A DNA stretch of 64,000 nt from the NCBI GenBank assembly GCA_964406155.1, contig CAYOQR010000025.1, positions 1 through 64,000 on the forward strand, given 5' to 3'. Of the stretch, positions 50,780-59,486 are shown one piece after another. The DNA is from Dongia_B sp964406155 (GTDB lineage Bacteria > Pseudomonadota > Alphaproteobacteria > Dongiales > Dongiaceae). Within the stretch, counting starts at the first letter, position 1, and each line of letters begins with the position of its first letter. The position numbers and the translations under genes are program-made. The notes beneath the pieces are model-generated. The model saw nothing but the letters and a program-made list of their open reading frames with translations. It had not been told where the DNA came from and made no database searches.

Positions 50780-51364
50780 TTATCTGTCCGCTGCCTTGGC
50801 CCGCCCGGGCCTTGCGGCCGGCGTTATCTTGCTCAGCACCGGTTCCTGCTCACCCTCATGATCCGGGGACAGGCAATGGCCGTGGGAATGATCGGCCAGG
50901 ACCTCGATCACCCGGCAGCTTTTGATCTGGCCGGCGTGGCATTGCTTGATCATGCGCTGCAACTCGGCCTTCAGCCGGGTCAGGCGATCGATCCGGGATT
51001 CAACCGCCTTGAGATGCGCCTTGGCGATCTGATCTGCTGACTCGCAGGACTGATCGGGATGATCCGACAGGGTCAGCAGTTCACGCACATCATCCAGCGG
51101 AAAGCCGAGCTCGCGGGCGTGGCGGATGAAGGACAGGCGTTCGAGATGGCGCCTGCCATAGAAGCGCTGATTGCCCTCGGTACGGCCCGGTGCCGGCATC
51201 AAGCCGACCTGTTCGTAATAACGGATGGTCTGGACCTTGGCGCCGGCCAGCCGCCCCAATTCGCCGATCGACATAACGTCTGGGATCGATAGGGTATCCG
51301 GATGCGGGGCAGGGGTGCCGGAACCGGCGGTTTTCCGGGCCTCCCGGGCGTGTTCCCTGGCCAT
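50780..51364 (-). CDS. cadR: MerR-family Cd/Pb/Zn sensor (CadR/ZntR-like)
   Basis: From 51364 the protein is 194 residues. The MerR HTH is MSIGELGRLAGAKVQTIRYYEQVGLMPAPGRTEGNQRFY by pattern, starting after a 30-residue extension. Metal ligands are likely Cys in DHPDQSCESADQ, the pair in MIKQCHAGQIKSCRVIE, and the tail ADHSHGHC. AAGAGG before the ATG supports the start; the long frame from 51748 runs antisense through the ATPase gene start. It is divergent from the zntA-like gene and a perfect dyad lies between them. It should twist that promoter when metal binds. Confidence 0.9.
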   Translation of the reverse strand: MAREHAREARKTAGSGTPAPHPDTLSIPDVMSIGELGRLAGAKVQTIRYYEQVGLMPAPGRTEGNQRFYGRRHLERLSFIRHARELGFPLDDVRELLTLSDHPDQSCESADQIAKAHLKAVESRIDRLTRLKAELQRMIKQCHAGQIKSCRVIEVLADHSHGHCLSPDHEGEQEPVLSKITPAARPGRAKAADR

Positions 51365-51375
51365 GATTTTACCTC

Positions 51376-51406
51376 TTGAAGCTACAGTAGCTGTAGCTCC
51401 CATCTT
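51376..51406 (+). promoter_or_regulatory. MerR-type promoter of the zntA-like gene
   Basis: TTGAAG at 51376-51381 and CATCTT at 51401-51406 have a 19-base spacer, the over-long spacing typical of MerR-controlled promoters. The spacer carries the perfect dyad GCTACAG-TAG-CTGTAGC at 51381-51397. Confidence 0.75.
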
Positions 51407-51439
51407 CCTCTGCAATGAGATCGGTTGCAAGGGAAAGTC

Positions 51440-53794
51440 ATGGATACGGGATCGTTGAGCCGGATCGCTCCTGAAGGAAAAGCTGTAGGTTCCGGTGCCG
51501 GTGGGCCTGTCGATGGCGGCGAGGCCGTGCTGCGGTATCGGGTCGAGGGCATGGATTGCCCGAGCTGCGCGGCGAAGATCGAGACGGCGCTGAACCGCAT
51601 CGACGGCGTGACCGAGACGCAGGTGAATTTCGCCGCCGCGATCCTGACCGCGCAGGCCGCCGACGCCCAGCGTCACGGGCCGTTGATCGAAGCGAAACTG
51701 CGCAGCCTCGGCTATCGCGCGACACCCGCATTGGCCAAGCCGGCGCAAGCGCAGCTATCCGCGCAGGCTGCCAAATCCCCAGCCGCTGCCTGGTCGGGGC
51801 ATGATCACGGCCATGATCACGATGATGGACACGATCACGGGCATGGTCACAGCCACGATCATGCGGCAGAGATCGCCGGTATCTCGACGGCGCCTGCGCA
51901 AGCATCGGCAAGCCCTGCCTGGTGGCAGCATCGCAAGGCGCGACTGACCTTCGGGCTCGGCCTGCTGCTGGCGCTGGCTTTCGCGACCGACCGGCTCTGG
52001 CCGGAACTTGGAAACTGGCCCTTCGTGGCGGCGGCGGTGATCGGTCTCGTGCCCTTCGCGCGGCAGGCCTTCCGTCTTGCCTTGTCAGGCTCGCCCTTCA
52101 GCATCGAGATGCTGATGTCGGTGGCGGCGATCGGCGCGATCGCCATCAATGCCGCCGTGGAAGCGGCTGTGGTGGTTTTTCTGTTTTCGCTCGGCGAATG
52201 GCTCGAGAGTCTGGCGGCGTCGAGCGCGCGCGCCGGCATCCGCTCGCTGATCAATCTCGTACCGAAGACAGCCTTGCTGCTGATCGATGGCGAACAGCGC
52301 AGCGTGCCGGCGGAAAGCCTCAAGCCGGGCCAGCAGATCATGCTGCGGCCGGGGGACCGGATTCCGGCCGATGGTACTGTCGTTGCCGGCAGTTCGACCG
52401 TGGATGAGGCGCCGGTGACCGGCGAATCCATGCCTGTCACCAAGGGAGCAGAGGATGCCGTCTTTGCCGGCACCGTCAATCTCTCGGGCGTGCTGACCGT
52501 GAACGTCACCCGCAACGCGGAAGACAACATGATCGGCCGGATCATCCAGATGGTGGAAGAGGCCCAGGGCAGCAAGGCGCCGATGGCGCGCTTCATCGAT
52601 CGCTTCAGCCACTATTACACGCCGGCGGCCATGCTCGCCGCCGCGCTGGTGATCCTGGTGCCGCCATTGGCGCTGGGTGCCGAGTGGTCGGTCTGGATCT
52701 ATCGCGGCCTGTCGCTGCTGCTGATCGCCTGTCCCTGCGCACTGGTACTCTCGACACCGGCGGCCATCGCCTCGGGCCTCGCGGCCGGCGCCCGGCGCGG
52801 CTTGCTGATCAAGGGCGGTGCGGCCCTGGAGGCGCTCAGCCGCTTGAAGACCGTCGCCTTCGACAAGACCGGTACGCTGACGGCCGGCAAGCCGGTGGTG
52901 ACCGATCTGCGGGGTTTCGTGGGCAGCGAAAACGACATGCTGGCCTTGGCGGCGGCGGTGGAAGCCGGATCGGCCCATCCCATCGCGCTCGCCATCACGG
53001 CCGAAGCCGCGCGTCGGGACCTCACGATCGCGTCGGCCTCCGGCGGCCGGGCGATTGCCGGCAAGGCGGTCCTGGCCGAGGTGGCGGGGCGAGAGATCAC
53101 TGTCGGCTCGCCCCGTTACGCAATGGATAGCGGCGCGCTCAGTCCTGGCCAGTTGCGTGCCGTTGCGGCCCTGGAGGAAACCGGCAAGACCGTGGTGGCG
53201 GTGCTGGAAGGTACCGAGACCGGTCGGCGCGTACTCGGCCTGATCGCGGTGCGGGACGAAGCCCGCCCGGACGCAGCGGCGGCAATCCGCGCGCTGCAGG
53301 GTTTCGGCATCAAGAGCGTGATGCTGACCGGCGATAACAGCCGCACCGCCAAGGCGATTGCCGACACGCTCGGGCTGCAGGCGGCTGCCGAACTGCTGCC
53401 CGAGGACAAGCTGCGGGCCATCGCCGATTTCAAGGCGGCGGGGCCGGTCGCCATGATCGGCGACGGCATCAATGACGCGCCGGCTTTGGCGGCGGCATCG
53501 GTCGGCATCGCCATGGGCGGCGGCACGGATGTGGCGCTGGAAACCGCCGATGGCGCGATCCTCAAAAGTCGCGTCATGGGCATCGCCGAATTGGTGGCGC
53601 TGTCCCGCGCAACCCTCGGCAACATCCATCAGAACATTGCCTTCTCGCTGGGCCTGAAGGGATTGTTCCTGGTCACCAGCCTGATCGGTACAACGCCGCT
53701 CTGGATGGCGATCCTGGCCGATACCGGGGCGACCGTGATCGTGACGCTGAACGCCCTGCGGCTGCTGCGCTTCCGTCCTAAATTGCAGGCCTGA
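51440..53794 (+). CDS. zntA: Zn/Cd/Pb-exporting P1B-type ATPase
   Basis: From the ATG at 51440 the protein is 784 residues. An N-terminal HMA domain carries GMDCPSCAAKIE, then a His/Asp-rich linker of about 25 residues (HDHGHDHDDGHDH and HGHSHDH). The ATPase core has TGESMPV in the actuator, CPC in LLIACPCALVLSTPA, the phosphorylation site DKTGTLT, and GDGINDAPAL. This pattern is P1B-2 (Zn, Cd, Pb export). It should be induced by the divergent MerR protein. The start at 51425 (TTG) is unlikely. Confidence 0.95.
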   Translation: MDTGSLSRIAPEGKAVGSGAGGPVDGGEAVLRYRVEGMDCPSCAAKIETALNRIDGVTETQVNFAAAILTAQAADAQRHGPLIEAKLRSLGYRATPALAKPAQAQLSAQAAKSPAAAWSGHDHGHDHDDGHDHGHGHSHDHAAEIAGISTAPAQASASPAWWQHRKARLTFGLGLLLALAFATDRLWPELGNWPFVAAAVIGLVPFARQAFRLALSGSPFSIEMLMSVAAIGAIAINAAVEAAVVVFLFSLGEWLESLAASSARAGIRSLINLVPKTALLLIDGEQRSVPAESLKPGQQIMLRPGDRIPADGTVVAGSSTVDEAPVTGESMPVTKGAEDAVFAGTVNLSGVLTVNVTRNAEDNMIGRIIQMVEEAQGSKAPMARFIDRFSHYYTPAAMLAAALVILVPPLALGAEWSVWIYRGLSLLLIACPCALVLSTPAAIASGLAAGARRGLLIKGGAALEALSRLKTVAFDKTGTLTAGKPVVTDLRGFVGSENDMLALAAAVEAGSAHPIALAITAEAARRDLTIASASGGRAIAGKAVLAEVAGREITVGSPRYAMDSGALSPGQLRAVAALEETGKTVVAVLEGTETGRRVLGLIAVRDEARPDAAAAIRALQGFGIKSVMLTGDNSRTAKAIADTLGLQAAAELLPEDKLRAIADFKAAGPVAMIGDGINDAPALAAASVGIAMGGGTDVALETADGAILKSRVMGIAELVALSRATLGNIHQNIAFSLGLKGLFLVTSLIGTTPLWMAILADTGATVIVTLNALRLLRFRPKLQA

Positions 53795-54002
53795 CGATAA
53801 ACCTGGTGTAAAGCGTGGCGACGATCATCGGGTCACGCTTCAATGGTCTAGTGACGACGTTTAGGGCATCCGGGAAAAGTGCGGTCGACGGGAAATGGGG
53901 AGAAAAGGTTCAAGGGCGCTCGACACATCCGGCCACACTGGTGCGAGGCGGGAAAACAAGACTAGAATTTGCAGAAGGGAGTTTGCACAGGGGAGAAAGC
54001 CC

Positions 54003-54559
54003 ATGCTGAGCCCCTTTGAAGCCGTCAGCACCTATTTCCAGGTGAAAGACGGGAGCCGTCCGTTCCTGATGCGGCACGTCTTTGCCGAAGATGTTCAGTT
54101 GGAAATGGTGGTGAAGACCGAGGCTATTTCCTTTCCGAATTCGGCCAGAGGGGTGGCTGCCATCGAAGAGATTCTCGGCCGTCGCTTCGCGAACGATTTC
54201 GAGAATGTCTATACCTTCTGCCTGACGCGACCAACGGAGGCCATCGGCGTCATTTTCCGTGTCATTGGCTGGTCGGGATGTCGGCCAAGAATAACGGCCC
54301 AATCCGGATTGGAAGCGGTCGGTACGATTGGTATTTTACGCCCGACATGCGGTGCCTGGTCGAACGGCTGACCATCACCATCGACGTGATGCAGGTCTTT
54401 CCAGCAACAGAGCTTGATCGATTGATGAGCTGGATTGCCAGCCTGCCTTATCCCTGGTGCCGGCCGGACGAGGCCCTGCGAGACATGCCGCATATCGAGG
54501 GGCTGGCACCCATCGAACTTTATTTGAAGGCGGTCCGTCCGATACCGCCGACGCACTGA
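54003..54559 (+). pseudogene. NTF2-like (SnoaL-type) protein, frameshifted
   Basis: The first frame starts ATG at 54003 after GGGGAGAAAG and reads MLSPFEAVSTYFQVKDG to about ENVYTFCLTRP. The family continuation (RHFPCHWLVGMSAKNNG, then GSGRYDWYFTPD, then ITIDVMQVFPATELDRLMSWIASLPYPWC in pattern) lies in a different frame ending at 54559. The switch is near 54232-54245 and is explained by loss of one base. No slippery heptamer is seen. It is either a recent pseudogene or a sequencing error. Together the frames make one NTF2-fold protein of about 185 residues. Function unknown. Confidence 0.8.
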
Positions 54560-54664
54560 TCAGGGCTTCCTTGCCACAGATATCCTGAATCTGCCTCTCT
54601 GCAATGAATGAGAGTGCGATGGCTTCTTCGGTCAATATCGGCGGCGACACCTGTGCAAATCGGC

Positions 54665-55690
54665 TCAAGCGACGGCGGGATGATCTGCACCGTCGCAGGT
54701 CTCGACCTCGACCGTGACATGGCTGAGGCGAGGCAGATCGGCAAGCCGGTCCTTGTACCAGGCCGGGGGCTGCGGCCGGTGCGAGATGACGGTCACAACG
54801 GCGGCGTAGTGGCCTGGCCCGACGCGCCAGAGGTGCTGATCGGCCACTCTATCGCCACCGTCCTCCAGGCGCATCCGCATAGCTTGGTATAATGCTTGAT
54901 CCGGCACGGCATCCAGCAGTACTGCACCAGCAGTCCGCAACAGGCCATAGGCCCAGCTCAGAATGACCAGCGTGCCGACGAGGCCGACCACCGGATCCAT
55001 GAAAGTCCAGCCGAAGGATCGTGCCGCCAGCAGGCCGAGGATGGCGAGGACCGAGGTCATGGCATCGGCCAATACATGAATGTAGGCTGCGCGCAGATTG
55101 AGATCGTGACTCCGGTGATGACCATGATGATCATGCAAGGCATGATCATGACGATGACCGGTGTGATCATGATGTTCGGCAGGGTACCCGTGATCATGGC
55201 TATGTCCATGGTGATGCCCATGATTGTGCCCGTGATCTCCACCGAGCAGCCAGGCGCTGGTGAGATTGACTGCAAGACCCAGGGCAGCGATGACAATCGC
55301 CTCGTCATAGGCGATCGGCACCGGATGCAATAAACGCTGAACGCTTTCATAACCGATCGCGATGGCGATCATTGCCAGGATGATGGCGCTGGTGAAGCTG
55401 GCGAGATCGCCGAACTTTCCCGTGCCGAAGGCAAACCGGTCGTCATGCTGGTGACGGCGGGCGTAGAGATAGGCCGAGGCGGAAATCGTCAGAGCGGCAG
55501 CATGAGTGGACATGTGCCAACCATCGGCCACCAGCGCCAGCGATCCGAAGATCGTCCCGCCGGCGATTTCAAGGGCCATCATTGCGCCGGTCAAGGCGAC
55601 GACCAGCCAGATGCGTCGCTCATTTCGACCATGATCCTGGCCAAGGAAAATATGATCGTGGGTCCAACGGTCGAGGGATTTGGCGTGCAT
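54665..55690 (-). CDS. dmeF: Cation diffusion facilitator, DmeF type
   Basis: The 341-residue CDF exporter has six TM helices. The first metal site is in LALVADGWHMSTHAAAL, and the second in AAYIHVLADAMTSVLAILGL. Between helices 4 and 5 is a very His-rich loop (GHNHGHHHGHSHDHGY and more). The N terminus HDHIFLGQDHGRNERR is typical of DmeF, which exports Co and Ni (and other divalent metals). The DmeR-type repressor gene lies 83 bases upstream on the same strand. Confidence 0.93.
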   Translation of the reverse strand: MHAKSLDRWTHDHIFLGQDHGRNERRIWLVVALTGAMMALEIAGGTIFGSLALVADGWHMSTHAAALTISASAYLYARRHQHDDRFAFGTGKFGDLASFTSAIILAMIAIAIGYESVQRLLHPVPIAYDEAIVIAALGLAVNLTSAWLLGGDHGHNHGHHHGHSHDHGYPAEHHDHTGHRHDHALHDHHGHHRSHDLNLRAAYIHVLADAMTSVLAILGLLAARSFGWTFMDPVVGLVGTLVILSWAYGLLRTAGAVLLDAVPDQALYQAMRMRLEDGGDRVADQHLWRVGPGHYAAVVTVISHRPQPPAWYKDRLADLPRLSHVTVEVETCDGADHPAVA

Positions 55691-55773
55691 CGGATCGTTC
55701 CCACAATCTGAAGGTTCCGGTGGCGAAAACCCGCCGGGATATCCAGATCGGCTATCCGCTGCGCAAGCCCGCG

Positions 55774-56040
55774 TTAAAGGTATTTGGCGAGTTCACCGAG
55801 GCCGGCCAGCTTGGCGCGTGAGCTGGCGGGCAGGGGGCCGACCACTTCTTCCAGATGATGCTCGATATGATCGAGGATGAGTACGCCCTTCGCTTTTTCC
55901 AAAGCCTGGATCACGGCGCTCATCTGTTGGGCGATGGTGACGCCGTCACGGCCTTCCTCGACCATGCGCAGCACGGTGGCAAGGTGGCCTTGGGCCCGGC
56001 GCAGCCGTCCAAGGATCTGTGGATTATTGGCGTGACTCAT
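55774..56040 (-). CDS. dmeR: DmeR-type metal-responsive repressor (RcnR/FrmR family)
   Basis: From 56040 (MSHANNPQILGRLRRAQGHLATVLRMVEEGRD) the protein is 88 residues, the DUF156 helical-bundle length. The pattern VTIAQQMSAVIQALEKAKGVLILDHIEHHL lacks the FrmR Cys and keeps the His residues expected for a Ni/Co sensor, as in RcnR and DmeR. It should repress itself and dmeF until metal binds. The palindrome at 56052-56070 is the likely operator. The frame upstream of 56040 covers that operator and is not coding. Confidence 0.92.
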   Translation of the reverse strand: MSHANNPQILGRLRRAQGHLATVLRMVEEGRDGVTIAQQMSAVIQALEKAKGVLILDHIEHHLEEVVGPLPASSRAKLAGLGELAKYL

Positions 56041-56051
56041 AGGGCATATGG

Positions 56052-56070
56052 TATCCCCCTGGAGGGGATA
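56052..56070. promoter_or_regulatory. DmeR operator
   Basis: TATCCCC (56052-56058) and GGGGATA (56064-56070) form a perfect interrupted palindrome with a C/G-tract core, 12 bases upstream of the dmeR start. RcnR-like repressors bind such G-tract dyads. Confidence 0.7.
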
Positions 56071-56221
56071 TAGCAAGTCATGAAAATACAATTTGGTGAG
56101 CGGCAATCCCGGCTGGATGCGCGATCACAATCATGTCGCGTTGCATCCAGCGGGGATGCGCCAGGCCTAGGACTACTCGGTCAGGGAATTTTCCAGTCAG
56201 GCCGCGAGGGTCGCAGATACG

Positions 56222-56569
56222 TCACCGCGAGCAGCTTGAGGCCTTGCGGTCGCGAAAACTCTCCACCGAAAGATCATCATTCCGCAGGACTTGATGGAGG
56301 CGTCGAAACGCAGCCAATATTCCCTGGAAGCGGCTCGGTGGTGCGACTAGCCGGGCCGGGTCCGCCGCGAGGGCGAGGTCGCCGGTGTCGGTGCGTATCA
56401 GGCCGATATCCTTCAGGAGCCGCGTATCGAGATCCCACAGATCGCGTTGATGGCAGGCGGAAGAGAGAATGCTGGAGAGCCGCAGGTCCCGATCGAGAAA
56501 ATCGCTGGGAAGATCGTTGGCCGTTCGCTGACCGGTATACGGCGTGATCCTGTTGCTGTCGTGGTACAT
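56222..56569 (-). CDS. DUF1127-like small protein
   Basis: The 115-residue soluble protein has the DUF1127 core in DLWDLDTRLLKDIGLIRTDTGD at about 43-64. The rest (MYHDSNRITPYTGQRTANDLP, and a C-terminal tail AFRRLHQVLRNDDLSVESFRDRK) is unusual in length for DUF1127 proteins, which are often about 50-100 residues. Function unknown; some members bind RNA or act in phosphate and carbon control. It is divergent from the LysR gene at 56722. Confidence 0.75.
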   Translation of the reverse strand: MYHDSNRITPYTGQRTANDLPSDFLDRDLRLSSILSSACHQRDLWDLDTRLLKDIGLIRTDTGDLALAADPARLVAPPSRFQGILAAFRRLHQVLRNDDLSVESFRDRKASSCSR

Positions 56570-56721
56570 GACGAAACACTCCGTGTCATTGTTAACTGGC
56601 GATAGCCTTGATAGGCTTGATCGAACCAGGGAATGACCGTGAGTTTGCGGCGCAAAGCCGCGAAAGTCAGGTTAGATCCCGTACGCAGTGGATTAAGTAT
56701 GGCTTAACACGAGGAGGGATC

Positions 56722-57705
56722 ATGGCGGAGCGCCTGCCGATGTTGCCGGCACTGCGTGCCTTCGAGGCCGTTGCCCGCAATGGCAGCGTGCGCCGCGCAG
56801 CGGCGGAGCTTTTCGTGACGCCGGCCGCGGTCAGTCAGCAGGTGAAATCCCTGGAGGCCGATCTCGGCATTCAACTGATCCGCCGGCGCGGCAACAGTCT
56901 GGAGTTGACCGACGCGGCGCGTGCGGGCAGCGATACGCTCATCGCCTCTTTCCGGCTGATGGCGCAGGCGGTCCAGCAGTTCCGCGATCATAAAGGTGTC
57001 TCGCAATTGCGTCTCAGCGTCGATCCGGTTCTTGCCACCCATTGGCTGATCGCGCGCCTGCCGCGTTATCGGGCGCTGCCCGGCAGTATCGATCTGTTGC
57101 TGGATGCGACCAGGGCCTTCGCCGATTTCACCCGCGATCAGGTCGATGCCGCGATCCGTTTCGGTAGTGGAAACTTCCCCGGTCTGGCAGCCTGGCGCAT
57201 GTTCGGTGAGGAGCTGTTTCCGGTTTGCAGTCCAAAACTGTTGCGCGGCAAGCACGGACTGAAGCACCCATCCGACCTTCGCCATCACACCTTGCTGCAT
57301 AGCGACTGGCTGTCGCGATCCCCCGGAATCTGGCCGGACTGGTCGATGTGGTTGACGGCGGCGGGGGCCGATACGGTCGACGGAAAGAGCGGTATCCATT
57401 TCAACGACACGATCGTCATGCTGGAAGCGACGCTGAACGGACAGGGTGTCGCGCTGGGCAACAGCACTTCCGTCCGGGACATGATCGCCGCGAAGAAACT
57501 GGTGGCGCCTTTCGCGGGGACGGTCAAAAGCGACTTCTGCTATCACTTCGTCTGCCCGGAACGCTCTGTGGCGCGTCCCGAGATTATCCTGCTGCGCGAC
57601 TGGCTATTGGCAGAGGCCGCGCATTACGCCGATGAGGCGGCTGCTCAAGTGCGCGATAGGCAAGCGCGTGACAGGCAGGTGCGTGATCGATCGGCGCGGT
57701 CGTGA
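56722..57705 (+). CDS. LysR-family regulator with repeat tail
   Basis: From the ATG at 56722 (GGAGGGATC before it) the protein is 327 residues. HTH: AERLPMLPALRAFEAVARNGSVRRAAAELFVTPAAVSQQV in family pattern, then LEADLGIQLIRRRGNSLELTDAA. The effector domain (LRLSVDPVLATHWLIARLPRY, NDTIVMLEATLNGQGVALGNS) is GcvA-like. The C terminus ends in three pentapeptide units (QVRDR, QARDR, QVRDR) plus SARS, which add a basic tail. A VOC gene follows after 48 bases. Confidence 0.92.
   Translation: MAERLPMLPALRAFEAVARNGSVRRAAAELFVTPAAVSQQVKSLEADLGIQLIRRRGNSLELTDAARAGSDTLIASFRLMAQAVQQFRDHKGVSQLRLSVDPVLATHWLIARLPRYRALPGSIDLLLDATRAFADFTRDQVDAAIRFGSGNFPGLAAWRMFGEELFPVCSPKLLRGKHGLKHPSDLRHHTLLHSDWLSRSPGIWPDWSMWLTAAGADTVDGKSGIHFNDTIVMLEATLNGQGVALGNSTSVRDMIAAKKLVAPFAGTVKSDFCYHFVCPERSVARPEIILLRDWLLAEAAHYADEAAAQVRDRQARDRQVRDRSARS
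57646..57690 (+). repeat. Three 15-base tandem units at the LysR C terminus
   Basis: Units start at 57646, 57661 and 57676 with consensus CARGYGCGYGAYMGR and code QVRDR, QARDR and QVRDR. It parallels the three-unit end of the LysR gene at 27656 but with unrelated sequence. Confidence 0.75.
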
Positions 57706-57753
57706 TACCTGTCTGTACTTCAAGGCGTGCGACAGAAAGAAAGGAGACGGATC

Positions 57754-58152
57754 TTGCCAACGACAATTCGACCTTTCCTTATGTTTCAGGACGGCAATGC
57801 CGAAGAAGCGATGAACTTCTATATCTCGTTGTTTCCGGGCGCCCGGATCAACGACATCACCCGCTATGGTCCGGGAGAGGCGGGTCCCGAAGGCACGGTG
57901 ATGAAAGCGAGCTTCACGATCGCCGATCAGGCGGTGATCTGCATCGATAGCCCGGTACGTCATGCTTTCTCGTTCACACCGTCCTTCTCGCTCTTCGTCG
58001 ATTGCATGTCGGAAACGGAAATCGACACGCTGACAGCCACCTTATCCGAGGGCGGGAAGGTGCTCATGCCACTGGACAATTATGGGTTCAGCCGGCGCTT
58101 CACCTGGGTCAATGACCGCTATGGGGTCTCCTGGCAGATCAATCTGCCGTAG
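57754..58152 (+). CDS. VOC family protein (PhnB-like)
   Basis: The 132-residue protein reads PTTIRPFLMFQDGNAEEAMNFYISLFPGARI near the start, then GTVMKASFTIADQAVICIDSPV, and ends FSRRFTWVNDRYGVSWQINLP. The C-terminal R-F-x-W-V-x-D-R-Y-G-V-x-W-Q pattern is the PhnB-type VOC signature. I start at TTG 57754 because AAGGAG lies exactly 7 bases before it and the family homology begins there; an ATG is absent. Substrate unknown. Confidence 0.88.
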   Translation: MPTTIRPFLMFQDGNAEEAMNFYISLFPGARINDITRYGPGEAGPEGTVMKASFTIADQAVICIDSPVRHAFSFTPSFSLFVDCMSETEIDTLTATLSEGGKVLMPLDNYGFSRRFTWVNDRYGVSWQINLP

Positions 58153-58175
58153 GGTGGAGCACAGAGGGGAATGCC

Positions 58176-59375
58176 TTACGCTTTGCTGGTCCGTTTCAGT
58201 TGCGCAAGGAACAAGGCGAGGCAGGCGGCAACCACAGCAAAGCCGCAGGTTCCGCTCCAGCCCCAGGCGGAGAAAGCGGCACCGCCGGCCGCCGACCCGA
58301 TGGAGCCGCCGCAAAACATCGTTGTCATGAAGACGGTGTTCAGCCGGCTCCGCGCCGTGGGGTCGAGGTGATAGATGCTGGACTGATTGGAGACCAAGGC
58401 CGCCTGCACACCGAGATCCATGATCACGACGCTGAGGATCAGGACAGGCAGCGATCCCTGGACCGACAGCAGCAGGATGAAGGAGATGAGCACCAGGACG
58501 GCGGCCAGCTTGACCACCGCCTGCGGCCCCCGGCGGTCGGCGATGCGACCCGCGACCGGCGCGGCCAGGGCGCCGACGGCGCCGATCAGGCCCATGAGCC
58601 CGACGGCGGTGGCGCCGAGATTATAAGGCGGCAGACGCATCTCCAGCGCAAGATTGGCCCAGAAAGCGGAGAAGCAGGCAAAAAGGGCGGCTTGGCTCAA
58701 CCCGGCCAGGCGCAAGGCGCGGAACCTGCGCCAGAAGGCGAACAGCGAGGCGAGGATCGAGCCGTAGCCCATCTGCGTCACCGGCATGATCCGGGGCAAG
58801 GCCAGGCTGAGGAAGCCGGCAACGACGAGCATCAGCACCGCGGCGATCCCGAACATGGCGCGCCAATGCACATGGTCCGAGACATATCCGCTGAGGGTGC
58901 GGGCAAGGAGAATGCCGGCGAGCAGGCCCCCCGTTAACGTGCCGACCACCTTGCCGCGCTGATTGGGGTCGGACAGATGCACCGCCAGGGGGAAGATCTG
59001 TTGCACCACGGTGGTCAGGATGCCGATGCACAGGCAGGCGGTGCCGAGCCAGAACAGGCTGGGGGCCAGCGCCGCTCCGGCCAATGCCAGGCTGAGACCG
59101 AGAAAGGTGGTGAGGATCAGGCGCTTGCGCTCGATCCGGTCGCCGAGCGGCGAAAGGAAGAACAGGCCGATCGCATAGCCGATCTGGCTGAGAAACGGAA
59201 TGATGGCGACCTGGCTCGGTTCGGCGGCGAAATCGCGGATGAACAGGCCCAGCATCGGCTGGTTGTAATAGGTATTGGCGATGGTGAAGCCCGTGGCGAC
59301 CGTCAGCACGGTCAGCAAGCCGGTGCTGAGGTGATGAATGTCCGTGGATTGGGCTGCCTGCTCGGTCTGTGACAT
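58176..59375 (-). CDS. MFS efflux transporter
   Basis: The 399-residue protein has 12 TM helices. MFS motif A reads FLSPLGDRIERKRLI in loop 2-3, and motif C-like residues occur near helix 5 (GGLLAGILLARTLSGYV). The start IANTYYNQPMLGLFIRDF is seen in a group of drug/sugar exporters. It is downstream of the TetR gene on the same strand. A dyad almost identical to the one before tetR lies 32 bases upstream of its start. Confidence 0.9.
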   Translation of the reverse strand: MSQTEQAAQSTDIHHLSTGLLTVLTVATGFTIANTYYNQPMLGLFIRDFAAEPSQVAIIPFLSQIGYAIGLFFLSPLGDRIERKRLILTTFLGLSLALAGAALAPSLFWLGTACLCIGILTTVVQQIFPLAVHLSDPNQRGKVVGTLTGGLLAGILLARTLSGYVSDHVHWRAMFGIAAVLMLVVAGFLSLALPRIMPVTQMGYGSILASLFAFWRRFRALRLAGLSQAALFACFSAFWANLALEMRLPPYNLGATAVGLMGLIGAVGALAAPVAGRIADRRGPQAVVKLAAVLVLISFILLLSVQGSLPVLILSVVIMDLGVQAALVSNQSSIYHLDPTARSRLNTVFMTTMFCGGSIGSAAGGAAFSAWGWSGTCGFAVVAACLALFLAQLKRTSKA

Positions 59376-59406
59376 CGATCTGTAACTCTAAGAACAATTA
59401 TCTGGT

Positions 59407-59427
59407 AACGATACGCTGCGTAGCGAA
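59407..59427. promoter_or_regulatory. TetR operator before the MFS gene
   Basis: AACGATACG (59407-59415), CTG, CGTAGCGAA (59419-59427) is a near-palindrome. It shares 16 of 21 positions or more with the dyad before tetR at 60187-60207, which identifies it as the same protein's site. Confidence 0.7.
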
Positions 59428-59486
59428 ACCATACAGGCCGGCGGCGCAAGCGCAAGAGCGTTTCTGCGTTGCACCGCTCGATCCGG

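Noticed and set aside
51797..51863. CATGATCACGG-like DNA repeats, possible CRISPR or tandem array
   Set aside because: They encode the His/Asp-rich metal-binding linker of the ZntA-like protein; a similar run at 55100-55250 encodes the His-rich loop of DmeF.
54225..54280. Programmed ribosomal frameshift in the NTF2-like gene
   Set aside because: No slippery heptamer or downstream stem is visible; a one-base deletion or sequence error is simpler.
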